Shown piece by piece: positions 31,657-40,219 of a stretch of 45,429 nucleotides of DNA (within the stretch, counting starts at the first letter, position 1; every line of letters starts with the position of its first letter). Origin of the DNA: JAAZPT01 sp034180455 (GTDB taxonomy: Bacteria > Bacillota > Clostridia > Christensenellales > Aristaeellaceae); the NCBI GenBank assembly GCA_034180455.1, contig JAXFOG010000023.1, positions 1 to 45,429 of the forward strand. Direction: 5' to 3'. The notes beneath the pieces are model-generated. The model had not been told where the DNA came from. It was given only the letters and a program-made list of their open reading frames with translations, and did not search any database. The position numbers were made by a program, and so were the translations under genes.

Positions 31657-32100
31657 TTGATTATCAAAAAAATATTGAAATCAGACATTAAAGACCTTGC
31701 AAGGCTAATGGTATCTGTATATAATGCTCCACCATGGAATAACAAATGGACGGAAGAAACTGCCTTTGAATCGTTAGTAACTCTGCTGGAGTTTCCTACA
31801 TTTTATGGCAATATAATAATTGATGAAGATAGGATAATTGGCGCTATAGTGGGCCATACTAGAAGATATGCCACAGAAACAACGTATTATATAGATGAAT
31901 TTTTTGTGTCGGAAGAATACAGAAGACAAGGCGTAGCAAGCAATCTATACAAAAGCACAATTGATGAATTAAAAAAGCTAGGAGTAAATGGTGCATTCTT
32001 TACAACATTAAGAGATACTCCAGCATATAATTTTTATATAAAGATGGGTGCCTGGGATCTAAGTGATTCGGCGTGTTTCTATCATAGGTTTATATTTTAA
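31657..32100 (+). CDS. GNAT-family N-acetyltransferase
   Basis: The 147-residue protein has the acetyl-CoA-binding stretch YIDEFFVSEEYRRQGVASNL (motif A, R/Q-x-x-G-x-A) and the C-terminal DTPAYNFYIKMGAW. The substrate is not predictable. It starts at TTG 31657, seven bases after ACGGAGGT. Its last 11 bases overlap the end of hydF on the other strand. Confidence 0.85.
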   Translation: MIIKKILKSDIKDLARLMVSVYNAPPWNNKWTEETAFESLVTLLEFPTFYGNIIIDEDRIIGAIVGHTRRYATETTYYIDEFFVSEEYRRQGVASNLYKSTIDELKKLGVNGAFFTTLRDTPAYNFYIKMGAWDLSDSACFYHRFIF

Positions 32101-33271
32101 ATAGGGAAAGTGTCCTCTGTAAAATGCCTTGCATATAGGCTATTGCAACACCGTAATTGGTGATTGGCACATTGAACTTTTTGGCAGATTCCATACGTGA
32201 TGCTATCTCTCGTTCATTTAGCATGCAACCACCACAGTGTATCACAAGTGATATATTTGATAGCTCGCTTGGAAAATCCCCTCCAGATGTAAAGCAAAAA
32301 TTCAGGTGCTTTTGCGTATACTTATTTATCCATGCAGGCAATTTTACAGTTCCTATATCCTCGCATTGTCTATGATGGGTGCATCCTTCAGAAATAAGCA
32401 CTGTATCTCCATCTTTTAGGCTATCTAGCTGACTTGCTCCACTTGCAAAAATATTTATATCGCCCTTGAATCTAGCAAAAAGCATAGAAAAAGATGTAAG
32501 TGCAATGGAAGGCGGCACTATTGCATTTACTGTGGCAAAGGCTTGTGAATCAGTAATTACAAGCCTTATGCCCTTTATTTTTTTTATTACAGAGTCTAGC
32601 TGCTGTGGCTGCACAGTGATAGCAACAGCCTTGCTATCTAGAATATCTCGTATGGTAGCTTGCTGTGGCAATATAAGTCTGCCCTTTGGCGCTGAAGCGT
32701 CTATTGGAGTTACAAGAACTACTACATCATTTTCTTGCAGAATATCGCCTACTATGCGCTTGGTGTTGGCACGAGGCTTTGCAATACTAGCAATTTTTTC
32801 TTTAAGGGCATTTATATTATATTTTTTCTCTGCGCTTACATATATGGTATTATCTTCTTCATCTGGCACAGAATTTAAAAGATCACACTTATTCATAGCG
32901 ACAATATATGGTATGGCACGCTCGCTAAATATCTTTACTATGTCCTCATCTAATTTGACCATACCCTTTGTGGCATCTACCACAAGCACAGCAATATCAG
33001 TTTTAGACAGCACACGCTTTGCGCTCTCAACTCTTAGCTTGCCAAGCTCTCCCTTATCGTCCATTCCCGGAGTATCTATAATTACTACGGGGCCTAGGGG
33101 GAGTATTTCCATAGATTTTTGTACGGAATCGGTAGTGGTGCCTTTTATGGACGAAACCACTGATATTTTTTGATTGGTTATGGCGTTTACAAGGCTGGAT
33201 TTACCACTATTTCTTAGTCCAAAAAATCCTATATGCACACGCTCGGCAGAGCTTGTGGAATTAAGGCTCAT
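32090..33271 (-). CDS. hydF: [FeFe]-hydrogenase maturation GTPase HydF
   Basis: The 393-residue scaffold protein assembles the 2Fe subcluster of the [FeFe]-hydrogenase H-cluster. The N-terminal GTPase domain has GLRNSGKSSLVNAI at residues 18-31, DTPGMDD and NKCD. The C-terminal cluster-binding region has CTHH and HCGGC, the CxHx(n)HCxxC motif for the [4Fe-4S] site. It is last in the operon, ten bases after hydG, and converges with the acetyltransferase gene. Confidence 0.95.
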   Translation of the reverse strand: MSLNSTSSAERVHIGFFGLRNSGKSSLVNAITNQKISVVSSIKGTTTDSVQKSMEILPLGPVVIIDTPGMDDKGELGKLRVESAKRVLSKTDIAVLVVDATKGMVKLDEDIVKIFSERAIPYIVAMNKCDLLNSVPDEEDNTIYVSAEKKYNINALKEKIASIAKPRANTKRIVGDILQENDVVVLVTPIDASAPKGRLILPQQATIRDILDSKAVAITVQPQQLDSVIKKIKGIRLVITDSQAFATVNAIVPPSIALTSFSMLFARFKGDINIFASGASQLDSLKDGDTVLISEGCTHHRQCEDIGTVKLPAWINKYTQKHLNFCFTSGGDFPSELSNISLVIHCGGCMLNEREIASRMESAKKFNVPITNYGVAIAYMQGILQRTLSLFKI

Positions 33272-33281
33272 ATATTACTCC

Positions 33282-34730
33282 TTAAAAGTAAAAATCTCTA
33301 CAATCTGAATTTTTTATGGCAGATATATGCTCAAATGCAATATTTCTTGTTTTTTCCCTTGGTATTTTTTTAAGCTCGTTCTCTATAAGTGCATAGCCTA
33401 CTTCTTTTGTTTCTTCGCTTGCATAGTCCTCCAGATACTCGCTTAATGTCATCAAAGCATTGGGGTGGCAGCAGTTTAGTATCTGTCCTGACTTGCAAAG
33501 GCTCATAAATCTGTCGCCTGTTCTGCCCTCTCTATAACATGCTGTGCAGAACGATGGTATGAAGCCTAATTTCATGAGCCACAGAACAACTTCATCTAGA
33601 GTGCGCTGATCTGACACATCAAACTGCTCACTATCATGAGGACGAATTTTTTCTGTATAGCCACCTACGGAGGTCCTTGATGCTCCACTAACCTGAGAAA
33701 TGCCTAATTTTAGCAATTTTTCTCTTACTTTTTCGCTCTCCCTGGTGGAGACTATCATGCCGGTATAGGGTACTGCTATACGTATGCAAGCAGTGATCTT
33801 TGCAAAAAGCTCATCTGAAATACTATTATCAAATACGCTAGGATCTATGTCATCAGCCTTTTTGATACGAGGAACGCTTATGGTATGTGGGCCAACTCCA
33901 TGCACAGCTTCCAAATGCTCTGCGTGCATAAGTAAACCTGTAAACTCATACTTATAGCTTTCTAGTCCAAAAAGCACACCTAAGCCTACATCATCTATGC
34001 CTCCTTCCATGGCTCTATCCATGGCCTCGGTATGATAATCATAGTTGTGCTTGGGGCCAGTGGGGTGCATTGCCTCGTAACTCTTTTTGTTATATGTTTC
34101 TTGAAAAAGTATATAGGTGCCTATACCAGCTTCTTTAAGCTTTCGGTAGTTTTCTACGGTGGTGGCAGCAATATTTACATTTACTCGGCGTATATCGCCA
34201 TTTTTATGATGCACAGAATAAATGGTATTGATGCACTCTAGTATATACTCTATGGGGTTATTTATGGGATCTTCGCCAGCCTCGATAGCTAGTCTTTTAT
34301 GCCCCATATCCTGAAGTGCAATAACTTCTCGTCTTACTTCGTCTTGAGTGAGCTTTTTGCGTGCTATGTTTTTATTTTTGAAATGATAGGGGCAATACAC
34401 GCAGCCATTTACACAGTAATTAGAAAGATACAGTGGCGCAAACATAACTATACGATTGCCATAAAAAGCCTCTTTTATTTCTTGAGCCAACTGATACATT
34501 TCATCAATCTTTTCTGGAATATCGCAGGCAAGCAGCACAGCTGCCTCTCTGTGAGAAAGTCCACTGCAGCTTACGCCTTTCTCAGTTTTTTTTGGACTCG
34601 CCTTTTGCAAAATTTCATCAATCAAGGCTAGGTTATGCTTATTTTCTTCAGCATATTTAAGAGTATCCATTATCTCTTGATGATTGATAAATTCCTCGGC
34701 ATGAAGTGAATTTTTGTTATAGTTTGACAT
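33282..34730 (-). CDS. hydG: HydG, radical SAM tyrosine lyase
   Basis: The 482-residue enzyme cleaves tyrosine to supply CO and cyanide ligands for the hydrogenase H-cluster. The radical-SAM motif is CVNGCVYC (C106, C110, C113). The C-terminal auxiliary-cluster motif includes FCTACYREGRTGDRFMSLC and NCCHPNALMT. It is full family length and third in the operon. GAGAAAAAT precedes ATG 34730. Confidence 0.96.
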   Translation of the reverse strand: MSNYNKNSLHAEEFINHQEIMDTLKYAEENKHNLALIDEILQKASPKKTEKGVSCSGLSHREAAVLLACDIPEKIDEMYQLAQEIKEAFYGNRIVMFAPLYLSNYCVNGCVYCPYHFKNKNIARKKLTQDEVRREVIALQDMGHKRLAIEAGEDPINNPIEYILECINTIYSVHHKNGDIRRVNVNIAATTVENYRKLKEAGIGTYILFQETYNKKSYEAMHPTGPKHNYDYHTEAMDRAMEGGIDDVGLGVLFGLESYKYEFTGLLMHAEHLEAVHGVGPHTISVPRIKKADDIDPSVFDNSISDELFAKITACIRIAVPYTGMIVSTRESEKVREKLLKLGISQVSGASRTSVGGYTEKIRPHDSEQFDVSDQRTLDEVVLWLMKLGFIPSFCTACYREGRTGDRFMSLCKSGQILNCCHPNALMTLSEYLEDYASEETKEVGYALIENELKKIPREKTRNIAFEHISAIKNSDCRDFYF

Positions 34731-34747
34731 ATTTTTCTCCTTTCTTT

Positions 34748-35800
34748 TCAGTCAGAATTCTCTTTCTGGCAGATAGTTTTAATGTCTCCCTTTGCTACAA
34801 CTATGTTATAGCCTATATTTTCCATTGATTTTTTAAGCAGTATTAGATTTTGAGCTGATTCCTTGCCAGTAGCGAGCTTGTTATCATATAGGGTGTACTT
34901 GCTCCTATTATCATACGGCGAAAGATTTGGCATTATCACATTGGCTCCAGCCTTTATGGCGCGCTCTCTGCCATCTGGGCTAAGCGTACCCAAGGCTGTG
35001 GTGGCAGGAAGCAATATATTAGGCTTAATAAGGCGAATTATTGATAGCAGATATATAGTAAGATCCACAGAGCCAGCCTTAAAGCCTGCAAATTTAGTAT
35101 CGTGATGAGGTATAAAAGGCCCTACCCCACACATCTGTGGTTGAAACTTCTCAATAAATTTAAGGTCCTTGGCAAGATTGAGTGAGGTCTGATATGGGGA
35201 GCCTACCATAAATCCACAACCCGTTTGAAAACCTATTGACTTTAGGTCTTGTAGGCATCTCATACGATTTTGAAATGAGAGCGACTTTGGATGTAGCCTA
35301 TTATAGTGGACTTCATCAGCTGTTTCGTGGCGTAAAAGATATCTATCTGCGCCTGCGTCATACATCTTCTGATACTCTGCCCTGCTATATTCTCCAAACG
35401 ATAGTGTGATGGCACAATCTTTATAGCAACTTCTAATGCTGGCAACTGTATCACAAATATTTTTGAATGAGCCTTCCCCTCCCTGCAAAACAAATGTACG
35501 GAAGCCAAGCTCATATCCTTCGGCACAGCAGCGCATTATGGAATCTGTATCAAGTATATAGCGCTCACAATTTGCGTTTGACCTACGTATGCCACAGTAG
35601 TAGCAATCATTGCGACAGACGTTGCTTACTTCAATAAGGCCTCTAATATACACATCTGTACCATATATGGATCGCCGCACCTTATCTGCCTTATAAGCAA
35701 TATACTGTGCTAAATCGGCATTGAATGCGTTTATAAGACATTCGTATTCCTGAAGCTCTAGGCTATGAGAAGCAGCAAGGCGATCTATAAGCTCATACAT
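34748..35800 (-). CDS. hydE: HydE, radical SAM hydrogenase maturase
   Basis: The 350-residue radical-SAM enzyme acts on the HydG-derived iron-cysteine synthon to form the dithiomethylamine bridge pathway. The cluster motif is CRNDCYYC (C62, C66, C69), followed by GGEGSFKN and HETADEVHYNRLHPK. It overlaps the TM1266-like gene by eight bases and precedes hydG by 17. Confidence 0.95.
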   Translation of the reverse strand: MYELIDRLAASHSLELQEYECLINAFNADLAQYIAYKADKVRRSIYGTDVYIRGLIEVSNVCRNDCYYCGIRRSNANCERYILDTDSIMRCCAEGYELGFRTFVLQGGEGSFKNICDTVASIRSCYKDCAITLSFGEYSRAEYQKMYDAGADRYLLRHETADEVHYNRLHPKSLSFQNRMRCLQDLKSIGFQTGCGFMVGSPYQTSLNLAKDLKFIEKFQPQMCGVGPFIPHHDTKFAGFKAGSVDLTIYLLSIIRLIKPNILLPATTALGTLSPDGRERAIKAGANVIMPNLSPYDNRSKYTLYDNKLATGKESAQNLILLKKSMENIGYNIVVAKGDIKTICQKENSD

Positions 35801-36050
35801 TTTCTATGATATTTGAATAGGCAGTTTTTACGCTAAGTCCTTTTACATTGCCGAGCTTGCCGGCAAGAGATGATATAACGTCTTGTGGCGCATCTATTGC
35901 AACAGACACTATATTGATTTTCTTGCATCTATAAGGAATACCCATACGTCCAATAATGAATTCTGAATACTCGTGCAAGGTAGTGTTTAGCTTTTCAACT
36001 GAGTCATCATTTTCAACAATAATAGCCATTACAGCAACTCTGGTTTGCAT
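35793..36050 (-). CDS. TM1266-family iron-only hydrogenase system regulator
   Basis: The ~85-residue ACT/NikR-C-like protein of the TM1266 family regularly neighbours hydEFG. VAVMAIIVENDDSVEKLNTT, the EYSEFIIGRMGIPY motif, and IVSVAIDAP are present. ATG 36050 is chosen because GGAGG lies just upstream; the ATG at 36062 starts inside that ribosome site. First gene of the operon, it probably senses a metabolite or metal state of the hydrogenase pathway. Confidence 0.88.
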   Translation of the reverse strand: MQTRVAVMAIIVENDDSVEKLNTTLHEYSEFIIGRMGIPYRCKKINIVSVAIDAPQDVISSLAGKLGNVKGLSVKTAYSNIIENV

Positions 36051-36060
36051 AATTTCCTCC

Positions 36061-36140
36061 AATAATAAAACGTGCCCAAAAAGGGCACGATAAATGAAAT
36101 ATTGTATCCTTTCCGTCAGAGAGCCCTCTTCTTGTTAGGT
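36061..36140 (-). promoter_or_regulatory. hyd operon leader with alternative terminator/antiterminator
   Basis: The ~78-nt untranslated leader has no ATG. Near its 3' end is an intrinsic terminator: CGTGCCC, loop TTTTT, GGGCACG (36071-36089), then TTTTATTATT, ending just before GGAGG. Upstream AAGAGGGC (36123-36130) can pair over 8 bp with GCCCUUUU (36079-36086), which would break the terminator. An AGAG/CTCT mini-hairpin overlaps that arm. This is an attenuator layout, and the ligand or factor is unknown. Confidence 0.65.
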
Positions 36141-36146
36141 AGTTTT

Positions 36147-36175
36147 AAAATATCACATAAACTATTTTTTGTCAA
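36147..36175 (-). promoter_or_regulatory. Promoter of the hyd maturation operon
   Basis: On the minus strand TTGACA (36170-36175), exactly 17 bases and TATTTT (36147-36152), directly after the stop of the upstream lipoprotein gene. Transcription should start near 36140. Confidence 0.7.
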
Positions 36176-36181
36176 AATAGT

Positions 36182-37045
36182 CTATTTTATGCCAGTAGCA
36201 AAGTAGATTATATCGCCAACGGCCCTCATGCGCTTGGGGTTTTGGCCATTTAGCTTGGTGTCGCCTAGCATAATTGATGTGGACTGACCACCATCTAGAT
36301 TGTATGCTTGCGTTGCTCCTAAATCTTTCATAAGCTGTGCAAGCTGAGGAACGTTTAGACCTACTGAATCATTTTGGTCGGGGCCATCTGTTGCTACAAG
36401 CACATAGCTTAGATGGGATATTTGGCCTATTGCCATACGCTGTTTGTAGGTGACTTTTCTATTTACAATTTCTTGCACTTGGCCATCTATAACAAGCGCC
36501 GGACCAAATATAAATGAGTGCATTATAGAAAGGCTTGCATAATTTTCTTCACTCATGGGGCGCATTATATGAAAATCGCCATTTGTGTCTATTACAAGGC
36601 CATCATATTCATCATCGCTACGGCTGCGAAGCTTTTCGCCATTTCTGTATGCTATGCCCCTATTATGATAGGTAAACCAATCTCCATTTACAGCTAAAAC
36701 AGAGTTTACACGCTTTGCCATCTCATATATACGATTGGTTGCTTGTGATGGATAGGGCCTAGCAAGCTCGGTTCTAAGCTGGTCGGGACTAGCTATCTGC
36801 ACAAAGGCTACCACTATAGGTGTATCATGCCTACGAATATGATAGACCTTTACATCTATTGTATCGTCATGATAGCTAAGCTCGGAGTAATTTTCTGGCT
36901 TTGGAACAAAATTATCCTTGACATTTTGTGGCTGAGAAGCGCCTTTGGATAAGGTAACTGGCTGAAGCTGTGGGAGAGGCTCCTCGGCGCAAGCAGAGAA
37001 AAACAATATGGATAGTATAACAACTAGGCTAAGAAATTTTTTCAT
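36182..37045 (-). CDS. Exported phosphodiester-glycosidase-like (NAGPA domain) lipoprotein 1
   Basis: The 287-residue protein has a signal peptide ending LFFSACAEE (lipobox-like, C19), so it is probably a membrane-anchored lipoprotein. The domain belongs to the phosphodiester glycosidase family (PF09992), with VLAVNGDWFTYHNRGIAYRN near residue 120 and the C-terminal AYNLDGGQSTSIMLG. Family members cleave N-acetylglucosamine phosphodiesters or modify cell-wall glycans. It overlaps the Lgt-like gene by four bases and has a paralogue at 39290-40219, forming a four-gene operon with the intervening genes. Confidence 0.82.
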   Translation of the reverse strand: MKKFLSLVVILSILFFSACAEEPLPQLQPVTLSKGASQPQNVKDNFVPKPENYSELSYHDDTIDVKVYHIRRHDTPIVVAFVQIASPDQLRTELARPYPSQATNRIYEMAKRVNSVLAVNGDWFTYHNRGIAYRNGEKLRSRSDDEYDGLVIDTNGDFHIMRPMSEENYASLSIMHSFIFGPALVIDGQVQEIVNRKVTYKQRMAIGQISHLSYVLVATDGPDQNDSVGLNVPQLAQLMKDLGATQAYNLDGGQSTSIMLGDTKLNGQNPKRMRAVGDIIYFATGIK

Positions 37046-37956
37046 ACGGAGTCCTTTGATCTTTTGATTGTAAGTTTTTTGCTATGTCTTGAGTAGGCTA
37101 CAAGCAGTGCACAGAGCAGAGATATTATCGCAAGCACTATATAGCAGGCGCTTTCGCTTAAAAATAGCAGCAGCTCTATCCTACCCTCCATGGCAAACTC
37201 CATAAGTATAGCACTTGCAATAAATATAGCATACAAAAATAGATTAAAGCGCAATTCTTTTTTATTAGAATAGATGATTAAGGCGAAAAGCAGAACTACT
37301 GCGCTTAAAACCTGCTCTATTCTTACAAATCCAAAGCGTAAAAATTCATCTCGCCTTAGGCTTTCTAAAATTATCTGTGCTGCTGCGTACAAGGAAAGCG
37401 CAAGGGTGAATCTATCGCCTTTAAAATAAGGCTTGGTCTTTATTATGATTATAAATATTGCAATAGCGACAAGCGCCTCTAGCATAAATATTGCCCATGC
37501 CCAAAGCTCATAATCTGCATCATATATCATAAAGGGAAAGCGAGTGAAAATTGATGTATCACCTTCCCAATATTCTCCGTAACCCTGACCCAAAAAGCCT
37601 TCTGCTATACGGAAAATCGCAATAAATAGCATCATTGGAGCAGCGAAAAAATCAAGGTATAGTGGCGCTTTCTTTCCATAGAGCAAATATGAGCATATCA
37701 CAATGCCAATAATGCCACCATAGATCATATAGCCTTTTTGCCAAAATGTGAAAAGCTTATAAACTTCGCCATCATATACAAGGCTCTCTATATTTACAAG
37801 TGAATAGCAAAAATGCGATAAAAGCAGAGCAAATATTGGCGCTAGTATTGTAAGTTTAACAGATTTTGATTTAGCATATACTAAATAAAGAGATATAAGG
37901 GTGGCTGAAATCAAAAATATATAAAATAATAAAGTGTTTTCTTGAGCAATAATCAT
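37042..37956 (-). CDS. Lgt-like polytopic membrane protein
   Basis: The ~304-residue protein has about nine hydrophobic helices. MIYGGIIGIVIC, FRIAEGFLGQGYGEYWEG and ESLRRDEFLRFGFVRIEQVL correspond in order to the phosphatidylglycerol-binding and arginine motifs of prolipoprotein diacylglyceryl transferase. Conservation is weak and the family HGG motif is altered. It is either a diverged Lgt or a paralogue with a new lipid-transfer role. ATG 37956 is one base from the preceding stop and is preferred over an upstream ATG at 38013 buried in the other gene. It sits between two lipoprotein genes. Confidence 0.65.
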   Translation of the reverse strand: MIIAQENTLLFYIFLISATLISLYLVYAKSKSVKLTILAPIFALLLSHFCYSLVNIESLVYDGEVYKLFTFWQKGYMIYGGIIGIVICSYLLYGKKAPLYLDFFAAPMMLFIAIFRIAEGFLGQGYGEYWEGDTSIFTRFPFMIYDADYELWAWAIFMLEALVAIAIFIIIIKTKPYFKGDRFTLALSLYAAAQIILESLRRDEFLRFGFVRIEQVLSAVVLLFALIIYSNKKELRFNLFLYAIFIASAILMEFAMEGRIELLLFLSESACYIVLAIISLLCALLVAYSRHSKKLTIKRSKDSV

Positions 37957-37957
37957 A

Positions 37958-39277
37958 TCAATCTTCCAAATCCCATTCACAGATAAAGCTACAACCTGGG
38001 TCATTTTTTGCATGCTCGTAGAAATGGCTATCGTTCCATGTGCGAGGCTTTAGTATAGTGGTAAAGAACATTCCGTATCTCTCTCTTGGACTACGACTTG
38101 GCTCCTTTCCACCCCAATTGGTGAAAGTGAGTTTTTCACCTGTTACCCATACCCAATCACCTGTACGATGTTCATCAGAAAGACCAAAATAGGCTTCGGT
38201 ATATCCACAGCTTATCATAAAATCATGAATGAATGCATTTTCTTCAGCATCGGAAATTGTGGCAAGATGACCTCCAAGCGCCTCGCAAAAGCGCCTCGCC
38301 TCCTGCCAAAGCTGGACTCCCTTGTATATTCTATACACATGCTTGCTACCATCTTGAGCAATATATATTGGCGAGCAAGCAGAGCGTCTATAATTTCTAA
38401 GCTCTTGGGCGCTAAAGTATCGGTTGCCTGTAAGAATAATATTTGCATCGCCATACTCGCCTAATTGAGAAAGCAAGGCATTGGCTTTATCAATCTCCCA
38501 AATATCGCAGAGATACATGGCTTTTTGCAAGGCTTTTTCTTGATTATCTTGAGCCACATCTATATTGATAGAAGCTAATTTTTCTTTGCTATCCTTAAAA
38601 TCTCCAAGAAACTCATATATATTACTTGCGTTAGCATAGTCTTTTTCTTGCAAATATTTTTCTGCCCTTGCATAGTATTTATTTTGAGCAATTTGCTTAT
38701 TTACTGCATAAAGCGCTTCGGTTGCGGCATCACAGGGGCCTGCATCTATAAAAAGCTCTCTAGCTTGCTCTAGTTTGCCCTGATTCATAAGCTCAATACC
38801 ACTATTGTAAAGGCGCAGCTCGGCTTGCTCTTGCTTTTGCTTTTGAATACCGATACGAGCAGCTTTTGCCATTTTTCTACTATCAGAGTATCCACCAAGC
38901 GACTTATATATTTCGTGAGCCTCTTTATATTGCCCATCTTCCATAAGCTTACTAGCCTTATTATATGTTTCACGCAGAACATATATATTGCAACGATTCA
39001 AGTATCTTTGGCTATCCTTATATTTTGGCATAGTTTGAAAAATAGAGAGAGCGTCTTGATATTTTTCATTTTTCATAAGTGAGATAGCCTGTCTATACAT
39101 GGACTGAGTGTACATTAGCTCGCTTTTTTCATAGTCGCCAAGCGACTTATATATTTCTGCAGCCTCAAGATATGAACCTTCATCATACAAAGACTTTGCC
39201 TTTTGATAAAGAGAATTTTCGGCAAAGGCAGTTATAGACATGCATAAAACAAGCAGAAGCACAAATAACTTTTTCAT
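37958..39277 (-). CDS. Exported TPR-like repeat protein with C-terminal C-type lectin domain
   Basis: The 439-residue protein has a signal peptide (MKKLFVLLLVLCMSITAFA). Residues ~25-270 hold about six helical repeats, each with a YxxAxxIYxSLGDYxDS-like pattern (for example YLEAAEIYKSLGDYEKS). The last ~130 residues form a C-type-lectin-like domain: VYRIYKGVQLWQEARRFCEA, LGGHLATISDAEENAFI, WVWVTGEKLTFTNWGGKEPS, TWNDSHFYEH and FICEWDLED, with the usual cysteines. It probably binds glycan or protein at the surface through the lectin end. Operon partners are glycan-phosphodiester enzymes. Confidence 0.82.
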   Translation of the reverse strand: MKKLFVLLLVLCMSITAFAENSLYQKAKSLYDEGSYLEAAEIYKSLGDYEKSELMYTQSMYRQAISLMKNEKYQDALSIFQTMPKYKDSQRYLNRCNIYVLRETYNKASKLMEDGQYKEAHEIYKSLGGYSDSRKMAKAARIGIQKQKQEQAELRLYNSGIELMNQGKLEQARELFIDAGPCDAATEALYAVNKQIAQNKYYARAEKYLQEKDYANASNIYEFLGDFKDSKEKLASINIDVAQDNQEKALQKAMYLCDIWEIDKANALLSQLGEYGDANIILTGNRYFSAQELRNYRRSACSPIYIAQDGSKHVYRIYKGVQLWQEARRFCEALGGHLATISDAEENAFIHDFMISCGYTEAYFGLSDEHRTGDWVWVTGEKLTFTNWGGKEPSRSPRERYGMFFTTILKPRTWNDSHFYEHAKNDPGCSFICEWDLED

Positions 39278-39289
39278 ATTTTCTCCAAA

Positions 39290-40219
39290 TTAGTCAAATT
39301 CTCCAAGGGTTATCATACTAGTTACAGAACGAGATTGTGTCTTTTTAGTGCTATTGGCATTTATAAGCCTTCCCATGAATGCAAGCTTTATAGAGTTGCC
39401 ACCATCAAGGTTGAGTGCCTCGCTGCAGCCTAGATCCTTCATACGCTGTGCCACCCACATAAGACCAACTCCATGAGAGCGTTGGCTACGGCCCTCAACA
39501 GTCATTACTAGATAGTGGTTTGGCTCTATCATACCAAGGCACATACGAGGGTTGATGGACTCAAAGCCGTTTGCTGCGACATGCTCGCCAATATTGCCAT
39601 TTGATAGAAGTATGGGGCCAAAGCACCAAGTATCTGTGGCGCCATCTGCAAGCAGCTGCTCTGCTCTTATTTCACCAGCGTTATAGGTTTTTAGGCTACC
39701 ATCTTTATACAAAGCGATAAGGTCGTAGGTAGGTAGGCGATAATCTGGCTTTGAAAGAGTATTGTCGGCAAGTATCTTGGAATTTTGAATTATGACTCCA
39801 GGTCTACGCTTTTGATAGACTCTAAATCCATAAAAATCATCACTGATTGCAAATATAGCTTTAATATCCTTTGCAAAATTTTCGGCATAGACGAATCTTC
39901 TGCCTATTTTTTCGGGGTTGGCGTGGCGAGTGATAAGCTTTTGGCCATCTGCAAGCTTTAGCTCGCTTTCGTACCACACTAGCTTTCTTTGGCGCTCTAC
40001 AACATCTTGAAAGCGACGGATATTTATAAACAGCTTATTATCTATATAGGTCCACTCGCCATTTTCGTCATCTTGCAGTAAGTAATAGCCACTTGAAATA
40101 AAGCCATCGGGATCAAGCTTTGGAGCGTCGGCCCGCAGTGGGTATATTGGCAAAAATTCTTCTGCGCAGGAAGAAAATATAATAGCAAGAAATATTATCA
40201 ATAAAAGCCTTTTTTTCAT
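39290..40219 (-). CDS. Exported phosphodiester-glycosidase-like (NAGPA domain) lipoprotein 2
   Basis: The 309-residue protein starts MKKRLLLIIFLAIIFSSCAE, a lipobox FSSC giving a lipoprotein. The NAGPA-type domain has FAISDDFYGFRVYQKRRPG and the C-terminal EALNLDGGNSIKLAFMG, like its paralogue at 36182. Homology to that copy is partial, so the pair is diverged. First gene of the four-gene operon, with a start at ATG 40219 after GGGAGAG. It lies directly beside oriC. Confidence 0.82.
   Translation of the reverse strand: MKKRLLLIIFLAIIFSSCAEEFLPIYPLRADAPKLDPDGFISSGYYLLQDDENGEWTYIDNKLFINIRRFQDVVERQRKLVWYESELKLADGQKLITRHANPEKIGRRFVYAENFAKDIKAIFAISDDFYGFRVYQKRRPGVIIQNSKILADNTLSKPDYRLPTYDLIALYKDGSLKTYNAGEIRAEQLLADGATDTWCFGPILLSNGNIGEHVAANGFESINPRMCLGMIEPNHYLVMTVEGRSQRSHGVGLMWVAQRMKDLGCSEALNLDGGNSIKLAFMGRLINANSTKKTQSRSVTSMITLGEFD

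Noticed and set aside
32466..33173. 235-codon plus-strand ORF
   Set aside because: It lies opposite hydF; hydF motifs and operon context settle the strand.
37957..38013. Upstream start of the Lgt-like gene
   Set aside because: That extension lies inside the lectin gene and lacks a ribosome site; ATG 37956 has one.
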